Source: Brachionus manjavacas (taxonomy: Eukaryota > Rotifera > Eurotatoria > Ploima > Brachionidae). Taken from it: a stretch of 64,000 nt of DNA. Below, piece after piece: positions 38,401-51,422 of this stretch; position 1 is the stretch's first letter; every line of letters starts with the position of its first letter. The notes beneath the pieces were generated by a model, which worked only from the letters and a program-made list of their open reading frames with translations, was not told the origin of the DNA and ran no database searches. The DNA is taken from the NCBI GenBank assembly GCA_019054805.1, contig JAHQIY010000008.1, forward strand, positions 1,163,501 to 1,227,500, in the 5' to 3' direction. Made by a program: the position numbers and the translations under genes.

Positions 38401-41400
38401 ATGTCATCTCTTCGAAAACCAACCAAAATGGTAATTAAAAAACCAGCAAACGTGAGTCCATTTGATGTGACTAGTATAAGCAGTATAAGAAATGATTCAA
38501 TGAGTTCTTTTTCTTCGACCAGAACTCGATCGGTCAACTCGACTCCTCTAGACATTGATTTCAAAAAGAGTTCTTCAGATGACTTGATTAAGAAAATCGA
38601 AGTAAAAATATGTTTAATTTTGTCCTGTCTGAAATTAATTATTTACAGGGCCTGGTAACCAGTAATCATAGTCTAGAAGAAGAAAACACTGTGCTAAGGT
38701 AAAAACATTAAAGAATTAATTTAAAAAAAATTAAAATTTTCTTAAAAGAAATTTAATTAAAGAAGAGAGTAAAAATTTTGGCGTTGACGAACGCCGGGTC
38801 CTGATGCTCAAGTGCCAGATCTATCAGCTAGAAAAACAGGCAAGATAAATAATCTTCAGTTAAGTAGTGATTAAATTTTTTAATTTAAGATAAATATTTT
38901 ATCCAAAAGTGTCTCGTTTCGAAAACATGCGCACACGGATTCATTCAATACACTTTGTTTTCTATCTGATTCATTTAGGTAGCTAATTTTTTTTAATTTT
39001 AGGGTAACCTTTTAAAATATGAAGCAGCAAAAATCAATAATTAAATTTTTTAAATTATGATTTTTGTTAAAAGGCTCCACAACTAGGGAAAAAAAATTCA
39101 AATTCGATGGCTTGAATATTTTAAAAATTGAAAAGTTTAGAATAGCTAAAGACAGTTCGATTTTTGGCTTAAAACAAATGCGAAATACTCCTACAAGAGG
39201 AAAATTCTAATCAAAATTTAATTTAAAAATATTGACTTGTTTAATATTAAATTATATTTCTGTCTTCTTTTTTGTCGCTAGTCGACCATTATTAAATTAA
39301 TGTGCAATCACATTATTTTATCCGATATATCGGGTTTCATAAATTTAATCAAAAACACTCAGTCTAAAATTTTAAAATTTTCAATTTCGCTTTAATTTAT
39401 TAATTTATTCCCTAGCGTGATGTCTAAGCCAAAAATTCAGCTACATATATTTTATTCGATTGTTAAATTAACTTCAAATGAAAGCTGTTTATAATTGCTG
39501 ATGATAAATTTGAAAATAATTGGATTTTTAATTGCTCTATTTTCCCTTTTTAATTAATTTAAAAAAATTAGAATTGAGAAAATGTCATCTGATAATAATT
39601 TTGTTCTGGATTCAATACAAATCTTTGTCTATTCATGCCTCACTAGCTTACTTAAGATAATAAAAAAATCTAAATTAACTCAATTCAATGTTGAATTATT
39701 TTTTGGTCATTTCTTACATCTAAAATTAAATCTTAAAAAAACCAAGTAAAAGCTTCTTTAAGACTCAGCAATTTTGACGTCGTGTCAAATTTTGGATCAT
39801 TTGAAAATGAATCGCAAACTTCAAAATGCCAATTTTGGTTCACTTGTTTTTTATTTTAGATTATTTGAAGCTTTCGAATTCTAATAAATAAATAAAACTT
39901 TAATTTAAACAATACATTAGCATTGATATTTTGAAATGAAAAAAAATAATCAATATTTATGGAAAAATAAATGAAAATTAGATTATTTTGATTGTTTCCA
40001 AAAATTTAGTGAATAAGAGCAGCGTCAATAGGACATTTCGAAGAATCATCACAATGAAGTTTTAAACTGAGTTGATTTATTTTCTAAATTTGATTAAAAA
40101 CAAAAAAAAAATTAAGAAAATTTGAGGTAAAGATAATGAAATTATTGAAAAGTTAAAATCCTTCTTGTACTCTTTGTAATTTATGGAAATTAAAAAAAAA
40201 AAAATTAATTAATAAATAAATTATTAATTTTAAATTATAACTTATAATTCTCTAACCTCCAGCATTTCCGAATCCTTAAACAGTCTTAAAGAAGCTAAAT
40301 TTTTTCGAAAAACCTTTTATTTTAATTCTGTTAAATTTAATTTTATATGTGGGAAATGAAATGACTTAAATAAGTACAAAAATATTTGAAAAAAAATTTA
40401 ATTCAACAAAGTTAGGTCGCCTGGTAAAAAAAATTTGTTCTCCTGGTTTAGCTCTTTGAATTTGCCGCTTTGAATTTTTAACATGTCTTTCAATTAATTT
40501 GGATTTTTTTAAAGATTAAAGTTTCTAAAATGGATTATTATTGAGAATTTTAATATTATAAAATAAAATTTAAAATTAAGATATGCTTTAGAAGCTTTAG
40601 AATTCAAAAAAATAATTTTATTCATTTTAGTCCTGGAGTTTTATTTTAACTTATAAATTTGAAAATTTATAAATTTTTTTTTGATAATTGATAAATGGTT
40701 TTCTTTTATAAAACAGCGAAAAAAATAAAAAAAAATACTGATCGATTGATTTACACTTTATAACTTTCTTAATTTTTAAAAACAATTTGATATTGAGAAA
40801 TTGTTCAATGAACAATTAAATTGCATATCAACAGAAATGGATTATTCAAGAGAAAAAATTGAATATTTTAGAGTAAAAAAATATTATCATTTTTTAAAAG
40901 TCGAATATAATTTTCATGAAATGCAACATCACGAAGATAGAAATAGTCATTTTTTAAAAAAATTAAGATTACTAGGATCAATATTTCATTGAATTAAGAA
41001 TTAAACCTATCGTGTTAAAAAAAATATAAAATGTGTTTATTACAAATTTCATAAAAACACAATTTGATGTTTTAATAATATAAGGTGTGTACTAGATTTA
41101 GGAAGCTGTCCACAATCAAACTATCTCCTAAACAAAATACTTCAAGTTAACTGCACCTATTGTGAAAATGCTATATCTTTATCATAATTGTGCATTTTTT
41201 GTTCAATTCAGAGGTGGTCAAAAGTCAAAGTCATGAAGTCAAAGTCAAGTCTGGACTTTGACTAAAACTAAACATTTTTTTTTAAATTTTTGTTTTAAAT
41301 AAAATTTAGTTCTCGAATTTCAATATTTTTAAATTAAATTTTATCATTGTTAGTTTTCTGTAATATAGAATGATGAGGTCTAATGTTATAGCCTGAAAAT

Positions 41401-44400
41401 AATTAAGTTGACCTGAGTGGACTCAAGTCAAAGTCAGACTTTGACTTTAAAATTATTTGAATTCAAAGTCTGAGTTTGACTTTTAACGATTCTGACTTTA
41501 AAGTTTGACTTTTGACCAACTCTGGTTCAATTTAAAAAAATTATCATTGAAAGGATGTAAATTTTTTTTCCAAAACATTTTTCATTATTTTAATTATTCT
41601 TTTTCTAATAATTTTTGGACTGATTATTTTTTCAGGTTTAATTATCTTAAGGTTTTCAAAAATGATTTGAAAAAAAACAATTTTATTAAAAATTTACTTT
41701 ACTTATTAATTAAAAGGAGATATGTTATTAATAATCAAAGAAAAATCAAAGCTTTAAAATTTTTCAATTTTTTTTCGATAATGGAAACAAGAATTTACAT
41801 TGAATTTACCTTTAATTTTTTTATAAATATTGTCTTTTTTTTAATTATTGAATAATTTTAATTTAGGTGAAAATTTGAAAAAAAATTTTTACTTAAATTT
41901 ATCATAGATAACAACTTAAATTCTGTTTTAATTTTTTTTACTCAATAAATTTCCTTGCAATTATTTCAAAATATGACTTAATTAAATTATTACATAAGAA
42001 GATTAAATGAGAAATTTAGAGTAATTTTCAGACTAATTTACTAGACTTGAAAAAAATCTTTTAAAATCTCCTTTTTTTGGTCTAATAATAATTACCTAAG
42101 TGTCTTTTAGTTTTACAGAGAGAAAAATTATAATATATTTAAATATTCTTATTTAAATTAAAAGCGTCTTAAAATACATCAATCACGAAACCTAAAAAAT
42201 AATTTTTTATTTAGTAAAATGTAAAATTTTAAGATTGATTGGGAACAAAAATGGAATCCCATCGAACAGTTTTGTGATTGAAAAGAGTGATCTGGAAAAA
42301 TGGATCGAAATGACAGAGTCGTCAAAATTGAAGCTGATACGCGCCCAGGTAACCAGACATTTATTTTGTCTATTTAATTTAAAAATTAATCTAAGAACGA
42401 CGAAGACACTGATCCTACTTCAGATAAATTGCTTTTCGAGTCAAATTTTTCTAACAAAGAAATAAATATTTTAGATATTTGTGACGGAAATTTGAACCAT
42501 GTTAACATGAAACAAGTGGTAAATAAAAAAATTATTTTCAATTTAAAATTTTAATTTTTCAATAGAGAATTAAGAAAAAAATTATATTTCTATTCAATAA
42601 ATATAATTACTATTGAACTAAATCGATTTTTAAATATTAGTTGTATAATTGTTTTCAAAGTCTTAAATGCTTTTGCCTTATTTAGGTAATTCAGTGGAAT
42701 TTCAATTAATGAATTTTAGATACTCTTAAGAAAAATTAATTAATCTTTGATTACAAGTCGAAAACATCAATTAATTTTTTTAAATATCACATTAAGATAT
42801 TTAAAACAATTTAACATTCAGTTCTATTACATGTTCATACCTTAATATCTTGTCACGCGATTCTTTTTCCTCGCAAGTAAATTATATCATCAGTTTTGGA
42901 TATTTAAATCTTTAAATACATTTGATTATATTTTAATTTAGCAGTAAACTTGAGTTCATACTTAGATGCCAATTAAATGGGTGCCCAAAAATGTTTGTCC
43001 AAAGTTTTAATCAAAACAGAAATAAAATCAAGACAAGATATTTTTTTCTGTCATCCAGAGCTAAAAGAGTAAAACAATAATGATCAAAGACATATTTTTT
43101 ATAATGCATTTTTGTGATTGATAATAGGATCAATGTAAGTTATTTTTAGAAAATTGCATTCAAGAGATAATCTAAAATTTGTCTAAATATTTTTAGAACA
43201 ATCTAAGAGTGTGTTGGAAAATATTCGAAAATTTTGAAAATTAAAAATTTTTAAATATTTTTTGAAATGTATAAAAAGTCAACTTGATTTAAAAAAAATT
43301 TAAAAATTAATTTTTGAAACAAAGGTTTTTTAACCCAAATCCTTATCTTAAAATTAATTTTCTTTATTTTACCAAGAATTTTTTAAAAGAAACTATCAAA
43401 ATACTTTTTTTTAATAATTTTTGGTATTTATTGAATGTGTTGATTAGTGAAGTTATTCGAACCATTTGGTCCAGTTTCTAACTCTTTCCATAAAATAGTT
43501 CTAACCTTATTAAACTTGAATTTTTTTAATTTTTAAATGAATCAGGCAATTTTTCATCATAATATAGAATTTAGATTAATTAAAATTTTCAATTAAAAAA
43601 AAACTATAATTGCCTGGATTTGAACTAGTCTATAATCATATATTTTGATTCATTTCGAAAATTTGTTTTAGCTACCTAGAGAAGCATGAAAAAATAATTG
43701 TTCGTTATGAAATTGAAAAATTAATCTAAATAAATTTAAAAAGGTGATTTAGAAAAAAAAAAATTAAAAATTTCGAATCTTAAAACTTTTATATTTTGTA
43801 TCTCTTAAAATTTATTTGGTAATTAAGTTTGTTTTTATTTTCAAGTTTGCACAATTTGAAATTCGAATTTTTTTAGGACTGGGCTTCATCTTGATATAAG
43901 TCACAAAAGGGCCGAATTCCTAAAAATAAAACTAACTAAATATTTTCAACGCATGCTTTCTCCTTTAAATAAATCATCAATTTTTTGGTTCTTTTCGTAC
44001 CTTTTCCGCATTTTAGTGTCCAATTTCATTCCGTAAATAAATTCCATTTCTAGGTACTAAAAAAAAATAAAAATATTAAATAAAAAAATTTTGCTTTTAC
44101 TGAAAAGATCATTAAGTATTTAAAAGCAATAAATTTTTGATTACCTGCTCTTAAAAAAAAAGGGTGAGGAATTCAACTAATTCGGACTTTTTAAAAAATT
44201 TCTCAGGATTTTGGAAATTCGCTTTATTGAAAAACAGCTTTTAATTCTTATTTTAGATAATTTGATGGTAAATGATCAGAGTTGGTCAAAATTCAAAGTT
44301 ATTAATTTAAAGTCAAGTCTGGACTTAAACTCGTTGATTTCTTTTAGCAAAATAAATAGATTATTTTAATTTTAAATTATTTTCATTTTATTTCTTAAAA

Positions 44401-46287
44401 TTACTTATGTTTTTTTTTTTAATTATTTTGTTCTAAAAAATAACTAGATATGAAGCCTTAATCTCAAATTTTTCCATATAAATTGATAAAATAGAAAACA
44501 AATTCAAATTCGATCTTTGAAAATTCAAATTTATTCCAAAATTTTTAAATATTATTTTCATTTTTCTTTAGTAAAATTTTTAAAATAAAATTATGGCCAA
44601 TTCCAACCACTTTTCATTTTCAAATGGAAGAAAAAAATTTCTCTTCTCAAAAACTAAGGATAGACAGAGAGATTTAACTATTAAAAATCTATTGTCTTTT
44701 ATGTACTTTTTGTACTTGATGGTCATAAAATTAAACGCAAACGGGATCTGTTTTGTGGATTCGGATATGTTGTAAATTAGAGAATTATTAGTTAGAATTA
44801 AAATAAATTATTAAGCTATAAATTTTTCAAAACCTAAAATTTAATTACCATCTTACAAAAAGCATAAAAAAGAAACAGGGAAAAAATAATTATAATTCCT
44901 ATAAAGTACAAAAGGAATTTTTTACTTTTTAATATTCTCATTGTCTATACCTCACAAAATCGAATGTAATTTTTCGAAATAAAAATTTTTTTTTCAGAAA
45001 ATTACATTTATGAGTAATGAAATAAAAAAATCTAAATTTTTTTGTAAATTTAAAATTGAACTTAAAAATTACGTTAATATTTAATAAGTAAAACCTTTAA
45101 AAACCTATTTACTTTATGGGATAGGGGACCTGAGCACCCCTCGGTACTCTCTTGCTACTCGGCTGATTGCTAGTTTTAGGTAATTAACAAATTATAAAAT
45201 TATAAAATTTTTTTCTTGTTCTACAATTTTCAAATAAATTGCTACAAAATATTTTTTTTTTCAAAAATAGTCTATTATTTTCAAAATCAGATTAAATTAA
45301 AAATTGAGTCTTAGTTATATCCAAATTAAAATAAAGTTTTGAGCTAATTTTTTACTATTTATTTTCTAAGGCAGTTCTGGAATCAAATCTAGCCCAGCTT
45401 TACAAAAAGCTCACTAGATTGGGTGAATCATTTAAGACAGTAAACAATTTGGAAAACAATGAAGCACATAGCAAATCCAATTCGCTTCCTTTTCATAATC
45501 AATCTCTTAGAAGCCAAATAGATGAGTCTGCAAAAGTGACTTCGGAGTGCTGCCAGAAACTTTTTGATCTCTCAATGCTTGTACCCTCAGCACCATGGGT
45601 AAATAAAATAGTAAAATCTTAATTTTGTTTCCTTTTATTATTTTAAAGTCTGCAGTTAAAAAAAGTCCCATAGACCAACTTAGTCAAGAAAGTTTAATGG
45701 AAAAATTAAAGTCAATTTCACTGCCAAAATCGAAGCAAATTTCTGTTGAAATTTTGCTCAAATCACTTTTTGTCTCTTCAAATTATCACTACCACATGAA
45801 AAGTGTTGAGTGTATAGCACTTAACGAGGAGCTTGACTTCTACCGGTCATGCTACGCTCTTCAGAAAAACTACGTGGAGTCAGTAACAGAGCTTTTTCGG
45901 AATAAATATGAGCAATTTGTCAAAGAGCTATCCGAAACTGTCCGAGACCCACTTAGAATTGTAATGGAAAAATTCTGGCTAATGAAAGAAAGAAGCACTG
46001 AGCAAAATTTAAAAGAATTTCTGGGTATTTTCAAAAATTATGTGAGCACTTTTAATAAAGTGGTTTCCAATTTTGACTCGATTCCTAATAGTGACATAAT
46101 CACTCAAACGTTTAATCAACTGATGGTTCAATTAGACACTGAAGTATCAAAATTAAACGAAAAGTGTCTGAGCAAAAAGGAATCTATTAATTTGGAGAGT
46201 ATTGATTTGAAAAAATTATCTTTAGAGAGCGATGAAATTCTAAAAGATTACATAAAACCGAGCCCTAAATCGTCACCTGAAAAATAG
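38401..46287 (+). CDS. Eight-exon gene for a 511-residue coiled-coil-type protein, function unknown
   Basis: Exons: 38401-38601, 38649-38698, 38749-38839, 38890-38978, 42234-42348, 42396-42518, 45371-45598, 45649-46287. All phases agree, giving 511 residues. Early introns are 47-50 bp; introns 4 and 6 are about 3.3 and 2.9 kb. Intron 3 starts with GC (CAG|GCAAGA), the others with GT. Order: a Ser-rich basic N-terminus (MSSLRKPTKMVIKKPANVSP; likely disordered), a short helix EEENTVLRNLIKEESK, the conserved-looking DERRVLMLKCQIYQLEKQIN, an acidic linker, AVLESNLAQLYKKLTRLGES, KLFDLSMLVPSAPW, and a helical C-terminus (ECIALNEELDFYRSCYALQK, VTELFRNKYEQFVKELSETV). No membrane or catalytic motif. 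It resembles ciliary or cytoskeletal coiled-coil scaffolds in style, but I cannot name the family. Confidence 0.75.
41209..41524. repeat. hAT-type MITE with perfect 8-bp target duplication
   Basis: Starts CAGAGGTGGTCAAAAGTC and ends GACTTTTGACCAACTCTG. It is flanked on both sides by GTTCAATT. The interior near the ends is built of AAGTC/GACTTTGAC units. It lies in intron 4 of the eight-exon gene. Confidence 0.8.
44277..44345 (+). repeat. hAT-type MITE, left end fragment
   Basis: CAGAGTTGGTCAAAATTCAA followed by AAGTCAAGTCTGGACTTAAAC. No right end was found. In intron 6 of the eight-exon gene. Confidence 0.5.
44659..44949. repeat. MITE with TATAGACAA-type ends (copy 2)
   Basis: Left end GATAGACAGAGAGATTTAAC; right end is the reverse complement of TATAGACAATGAGAATATTA. 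Shares GTACTTTTTGTAC-like inner motifs with 31443-31684. Lies in intron 6 of the eight-exon gene. Confidence 0.5.
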
Positions 46288-47559
46288 TTATTATTTTGTT
46301 GAATTAAATTAAAGAAGAGAAAAAGTATATTAATTTTTGATTTCAACAAAAAAATTTTTTCTTCAAACTGAACAAATAAGAGGAATTTTGGAAATTAATT
46401 TAATTTTTTGTTACTTCTAAAATCAGATCAAGAACAAAAACGAATTTAGAACTGATGAACTTTATGATGCCTAAAAATATATTCTCGGAAGAAAAAATAA
46501 TTTCCGGGAATGATAAACTAGAAATGAAATAATTATTTTTTTCATTTTTATAAAATTTAATCAAAAAAAAGATTAGAAAAATTCATGGAGTTGTCATGAT
46601 TTTGTCAAAAAAATGCGTCAATAATTTACCTTAACGAAATCCACAATTTTATTTATAAACGTTTCATAATTAAAAAGTTTTTTTTATTTGAATTATATTG
46701 ATTTTTTATTTATCTTTTTTAAAAAAAAAAGGTTTTAATCTCTTTTAGATATTCTAGAAAATTAAATACAGAATTTTTTGTCAAATTTTATAACAATATA
46801 ATAAAAGTGTATTATTTCAATCAGCAAAAAATAATATTATTTACTTTTTTTTTTCAAAATTTCTTGAAAGAATATTAAATTTTTATTTAAAAATTTATTC
46901 TGGTTCGGTAAAATAAAATCTTAAGCTATCAGGTAATCATAAAATATATTAGCAATGATATATAATTTTTTTCGATTTTTTCTGGACTTAATTAATTCAC
47001 AATAAACAAAATAAAATATAATGAGTCACTAAAATAATCCCCTTTGCTAAAAATACACATCTCCTATCTTTCTGGCAACATATTGATCCCTTTTTTTTGA
47101 ACCTGGTTGATAGGTAAAATTAAAGAATGAACTTTTGGATAACATCTGAAAGCCTCAACCATTGAACCCTTCATACTGGTCACTGGTCACTGCGAATGGA
47201 TGTGCATTCCAGGCAGAATCACTTTTACCCGATGTTTTAATTCTTCGACGTCCCTCTTGTATTGCTCTTGTGCCATGATATAATATTTTTGGCAATCATC
47301 ACAATTCGAGTCTATAACCGATGATTCTTACGTCCTGGCGAAGTTGAAGAGCAGCATGATGGATGCAATCCCTGTAGCTGTGTGTGACATGTCGTGGTAA
47401 CTGGACAAAAATTCTTTCAGAACTGCGTCAGGATTGCGCTTTTCTAGCTTTGCTCTTTTTAAAACTTTTAAAATTTAGGATATAGTATTTAAAAATGATG
47501 ATATTCATCCAAGCTGTTTTGTTGAAATAGGAGTGATCATTTAATCCAAGTTGGAAATG
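46288..47559. other. Spacer; its right part may belong to the Helitron relic
   Basis: 46288-47040 is plain AT-rich. 47150-47470 is GC-richer and its minus strand has protein-like pieces (SNCDDCQKYYIMAQEQYKRD; VEELKHRVKVILPGMHIHS) broken by stops. I could not assign them, but their position fits a continuation of the Helitron relic or its cargo. Confidence 0.35.
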
Positions 47560-49420
47560 TTCTTGATTTAATAATTGCTGGTAACTTTCTTCATCGCTTC
47601 TCTGCGCCTTTCCACCTCTTCGTAATCCATGTCATCAGGTTTCCATGCTTCACATTTTGCTGAATCCAATACCTTCCCTTAAAATCTTGGAACCAGAAAA
47701 TTGCACCCATTAGAAAATTGGATCTTGAGGTAAGCCGCGTATCTGGTATTCTTTAACACGAACAAACGCTTCCACAACTCCAATTTTGTGCTCTTCAGTA
47801 AGATCTTTGAAAAATTCTCTCGATTTTTCATTGTAAATGCGAGAGTACATATCAGGTCGAGACAAATAACCTTGGCCATTTACAAATGTTTGTTGTAGTT
47901 CGAGCCATTAAGTTTTCAATGGAAACATGATAAAATAATCTGCTTTACCAAATCGCCCGGCTTTACCAAATGTACCAAATCATTATATTGTTGCTTCATT
48001 GACCGATTACTACCATCAAAAGTGGACGGGAGTATAAAAAAGCAACCAATTAGTTCGTTTTGATTAAAATTTCATTTCCTACATTACACCCAGATAGTCA
48101 AGAATTCGCAATTGAGATTGTTGGGTACGAAGAAATTGTAATTTTTTTTTTGATTTTGATATATGCACAAACAATATATTCTTGCAATAATTTCCTCATG
48201 CGAAAAATTGCATTCGGATTGTTGTTTCGAACATGAATTCCGTGCTTGAAAAATTCTTTAAAAGTCATCCTTGAGTTTGTAGTTAACAGCTCGGTTATGC
48301 TGATTTCTGTCATCGTATCTTGCTTCACCATACGGAAACAACAAAGGAAAACAAAGTGGATCGCAATTTGGCTCTCGCATATCAATACTTTGCATAAAGT
48401 CATTGACAGCTTGCGGAACAATGTTTATCAAGCGAAGTCTCTGTTTCCTTGCTTATGCAAATAGTACAAATCCATCGTCGGGCTAGCTATCTTGATAACT
48501 GCTGCAATCTCGCCATTAATAGCTTCATCAATAATTTGCCTTCGCCATCTCGCATTGATTGGTACATTTGTGTTGCGTGACACATAGCGGATTTTCCACA
48601 TACGTACATTCATGGGATCACGAACGTATTTTTCTTTACTTCTTGATCAGTGAGAAATTCCTGGACAATTTGATTAGACTGCCTTAACATTTGATGTAAC
48701 ATTTGAAAGTCTTTTTTAAATTCATCGCCATTGTTTAGTCCCCAATTTTGACGCATATTTCCAATGATTGCTCTTTCCATCATCAAACATTGCGCTGCTT
48801 TCAAATGCAGATTACCGTTTGGACCATTAAACAAAAACGGCATCCGGTAGTAGACTGATTCGTGCACTTTGTACAAGAATGGCAATCGAAATGTGTGTCA
48901 GGAATTGAAACGTTGCCTGACATTTGATCTGTTGTCAAGATCTTCGGGTCAAAATTTGGCTTGACAAAAGCCATTCCAAATAATGATTGGCAACATTGCT
49001 GAGGTGTTCTAAGGTTGGAATTATTCGATCTAAAACTGTTACAAACATTTTGTTTCTCTCACAACATTTTTTATTGACACCAACTGAATTTACTCCACCA
49101 ATTCAATAAAGAGCTCCAAAAAATTTACAAAGGTTGACCAATTCGCCTTGATTATCGATTTTGACATGTGAATCGCGTGCAAAACTCCATTCCATGTGAG
49201 TTATCAGAATATGCAGTGGCTCTCGTCTTCTTTCATGAATCAAACACAACCATTCGCTGTTCAGCTGTTTGGTTTTCTCTCACTCGGGCGCGATAGTCGT
49301 GTTGTTTGCAAGTTTATCTCTTTTTCTTTGTTTCTCTCGGTTTTAACGAATGTCGGTCTGTACGGGCATTTCGTTGGCACGTCGGCTTCTATCTCTCTGG
49401 GCATCATTATTTAATCGAAC
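47560..49420 (-). pseudogene. Helitron Rep/helicase relic (N-terminal part)
   Basis: Minus-strand order matches the N-terminal half of Helitron proteins. Basic repeat-like start near 49400-49270 (RRANEMPVQTDIR; IARVRENQTAEQRMVVFDS); Helitron_like_N block (48885-48610, VYYRMPFLFNGPNGNLHLKA; LHQMLRQSNQIVQEFL); GEIAAVI and LYYLHKQGNRD (48613-48428); DPLCFPLLFPYGEARYDDRN and FFKHGIHVRNNNPNAIFRMR (48421-48098); then LPSTFDGSNRSMKQQYNDLV; RPDMYSRIYNEKSREFFKDL; GVVEAFVRVKEYQIRGLP (about 48030-47700). Where the HUH nickase motif should follow RGLP(HAH), this copy reads QDP and then a stop. Many frame breaks. The SF1 helicase half was not found. Confidence 0.65.
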
Positions 49421-50824
49421 ATTTAACATTGCTGGTGTTAAGCTTACGGCTTCTGGGATTCCGATTAGGGAATTGGGAATAAATGAAAATAAATTAAATT
49501 TGATTCAAAACTTTTGTTCTGGAGGTAAAATAATAATGAATATAAAGAAAAGAAAAACACGAGATTATTAATTTAGCAGCTAATGTATAAATACTAAAAT
49601 TACCTTGATCGTCTAATTCTTCAATAAAACTAAGACCTTATATAGATTATACTAGAGTAAAGTTTTTATATAAAAGTAATACCATAGATTTAATTTATAA
49701 TAAATCAAAAGATTAAATTTGGCAACATTATGTCTTTTTTTAATGTACTAAAAGCCTTTGTCCGGTATTTTGTTTAAATTGGCGTTCTATTTCTGCATTA
49801 GACCAACCATTTTAGTAAACAAAAAATTTACATTTAAATGGCCCCTTAATTTTGAGTGAAAACTTTCTCTAAAAATGATCAAAATAAGAGATAATTTCAA
49901 TTAAAATAAATATTTACTCAGGGGCATTTTTATTAATTTCTTAATTTAAGAAAAATTCATGAAAAATATATTCTCAACTAAAAAATTAATCCTTATAAAC
50001 AGGCAATTTACGGGCATGAATGTAAATTTGGATTAAATAATTCAAATCTAGAATTAGGAAAAATTTATAGTTTTGAATGGTTTATTTTTTTATACAAATA
50101 TAATTTTCAATTAAAAATTTTGAAATAATAAAAAAAAATATAATTTGATTAAAAATCAGAATTTGATGGTGCTCAGCATGAAAAATTTCTTATGCTGAGC
50201 CCATTAAATTTGGAGTAAACAATGTCATTAAATAATATATAAAATTTTTGTTTAATATTTTTATTCCGGTTGACAAGATTGTTGGACATTACTTCGGATA
50301 AGCTATATTTCGAGTTAAAATGGAAATCAAAAAAATTTTCGTGAATTTTTAGAGTAACTTTTGTCGGTTGAAAAATTCTTTTAAAATATCTCATTTTAAG
50401 TTCAGCAGAAAGTGCTTCTTTGGTTCAATGTAACGTACTTATTAACGACTATTAGAAGATTAAAAGTAAATATTAAAGCTGCTAATCAAATGTAAATGTT
50501 AAAATTATTAAAAACAGCCGATTTTGATCGTTTTGGGACAAATGTACAAGAAAGATAAATAAATACGATTCACTAAAAAATAGTATGAAAACATCGGACT
50601 GAATGCACAAAACCTTGAATTCCTTTTTATATGGGCTGTTCAATCATTAAATCAAAAACTAATTGTAAGGCATCGCGATAGACCCTAAATTAATTTTTAA
50701 AAATAAAGAAAAAATTTGGAGCTATAAAAAACTGGAACATAAAATTTAGAATACGACTGAATAGTCTTTGATATCATTGTAATCGAAAAAAAACATCTCA
50801 GGTTGTAATTCAACAAAAATATTT
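49421..50824. other. Spacer, no gene recognised
   Basis: The minus-strand GCTCAGCAT / ATGCTGAGC pair (about 50171-50201) is a small hairpin. A short plus frame near 49440-49571 (LTASGIPIRELGINENKLNL) is coding-like but unassigned. The rest is AT-rich. Confidence 0.35.
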
Positions 50825-50910
50825 ATAAGACTTGACTTGTAAAACTTTAAAAAAGTCAAGTAATTTTAGACTCGACTTGAAAAAAGCCACTTGAAAAACA
50901 ATTCTGATTT
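50825..50910. repeat. AAGTC/GACTT-rich MITE remnant
   Basis: Contains GACTTGACTTGTAAAACTTT, AAGTCAAGT, GACTCGACTTGAAAAAAG and ends AACAATTCTG, a worn version of the hAT-type MITE right end. Confidence 0.45.
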
Positions 50911-50956
50911 TGTGTATTAGAAAAAAAACTCGTATAAGATCACGAATATCTTTTGG

Positions 50957-51320
50957 AGCTTATGTAAGTTTTTTGTTGCAAATTATGAAACTGGTCTTTG
51001 AGAATTAGTCAAAAATCAGCCCTCTTGAGTTTTAAGATTTACTTGTTTAAAAAATTTCAATGGCAAGGTTGATTCAATGTTTTCAACCGTACAAAAAGTA
51101 CGATAAGCTTTTTATCTTATTTTCTTTATTTCTATTAATTATTCCTCAATTTTATTAGATATTAAATACAATAATAAAGACATATTTTATAAATCCAGTT
51201 ATATTAGAATAAGTGTTTAAAACAAGCATCGTTTGAAGTTCAAGAGGGCTCTTTTTTTTGTCCAAGACTTTAAAAAACTATTACCTTATTTGCAACAAAA
51301 ACAGCTTGACTTAAGCTACA
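50957..51320. repeat. Imperfect foldback element with about 100-bp arms
   Basis: The left arm (about 50957-51060) contains TTTTTTGTTGCAAATTATGA and AGCCCTCTTGAGTTTTAAG. The right arm (about 51205-51320) contains their reverse complements in mirrored order (TCAAGAGGGCT; TTATTTGCAACAAAAACAGC). Divergent, so old. No coding sequence. Confidence 0.55.
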
Positions 51321-51422
51321 GAAACTAACACTTTAAAAATTACAATGACATTGATCATTCAATGCTAAGCCATTAGAAAATTGTCAAGTGTAATTTCATT
51401 AAAGAAGAAAAAACTGAATCAA

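Noticed and set aside
40801..40992. Possible extra exon of the eight-exon gene
   Set aside because: The frame looks partly protein-like, but exons 4 and 5 already join in phase without it, it begins with a non-ATG codon, ends in a stop and has no good donor.
41505..41855. 116-codon plus-strand frame
   Set aside because: Almost entirely Phe, Asn, Lys, Leu and Ile, as expected from A/T-biased non-coding DNA. It starts inside a MITE end and lies in an intron of the eight-exon gene.
45118..45180. Short GC-richer stretch in intron 6 of the eight-exon gene
   Set aside because: No frame, repeat partner or RNA fold that I could support.
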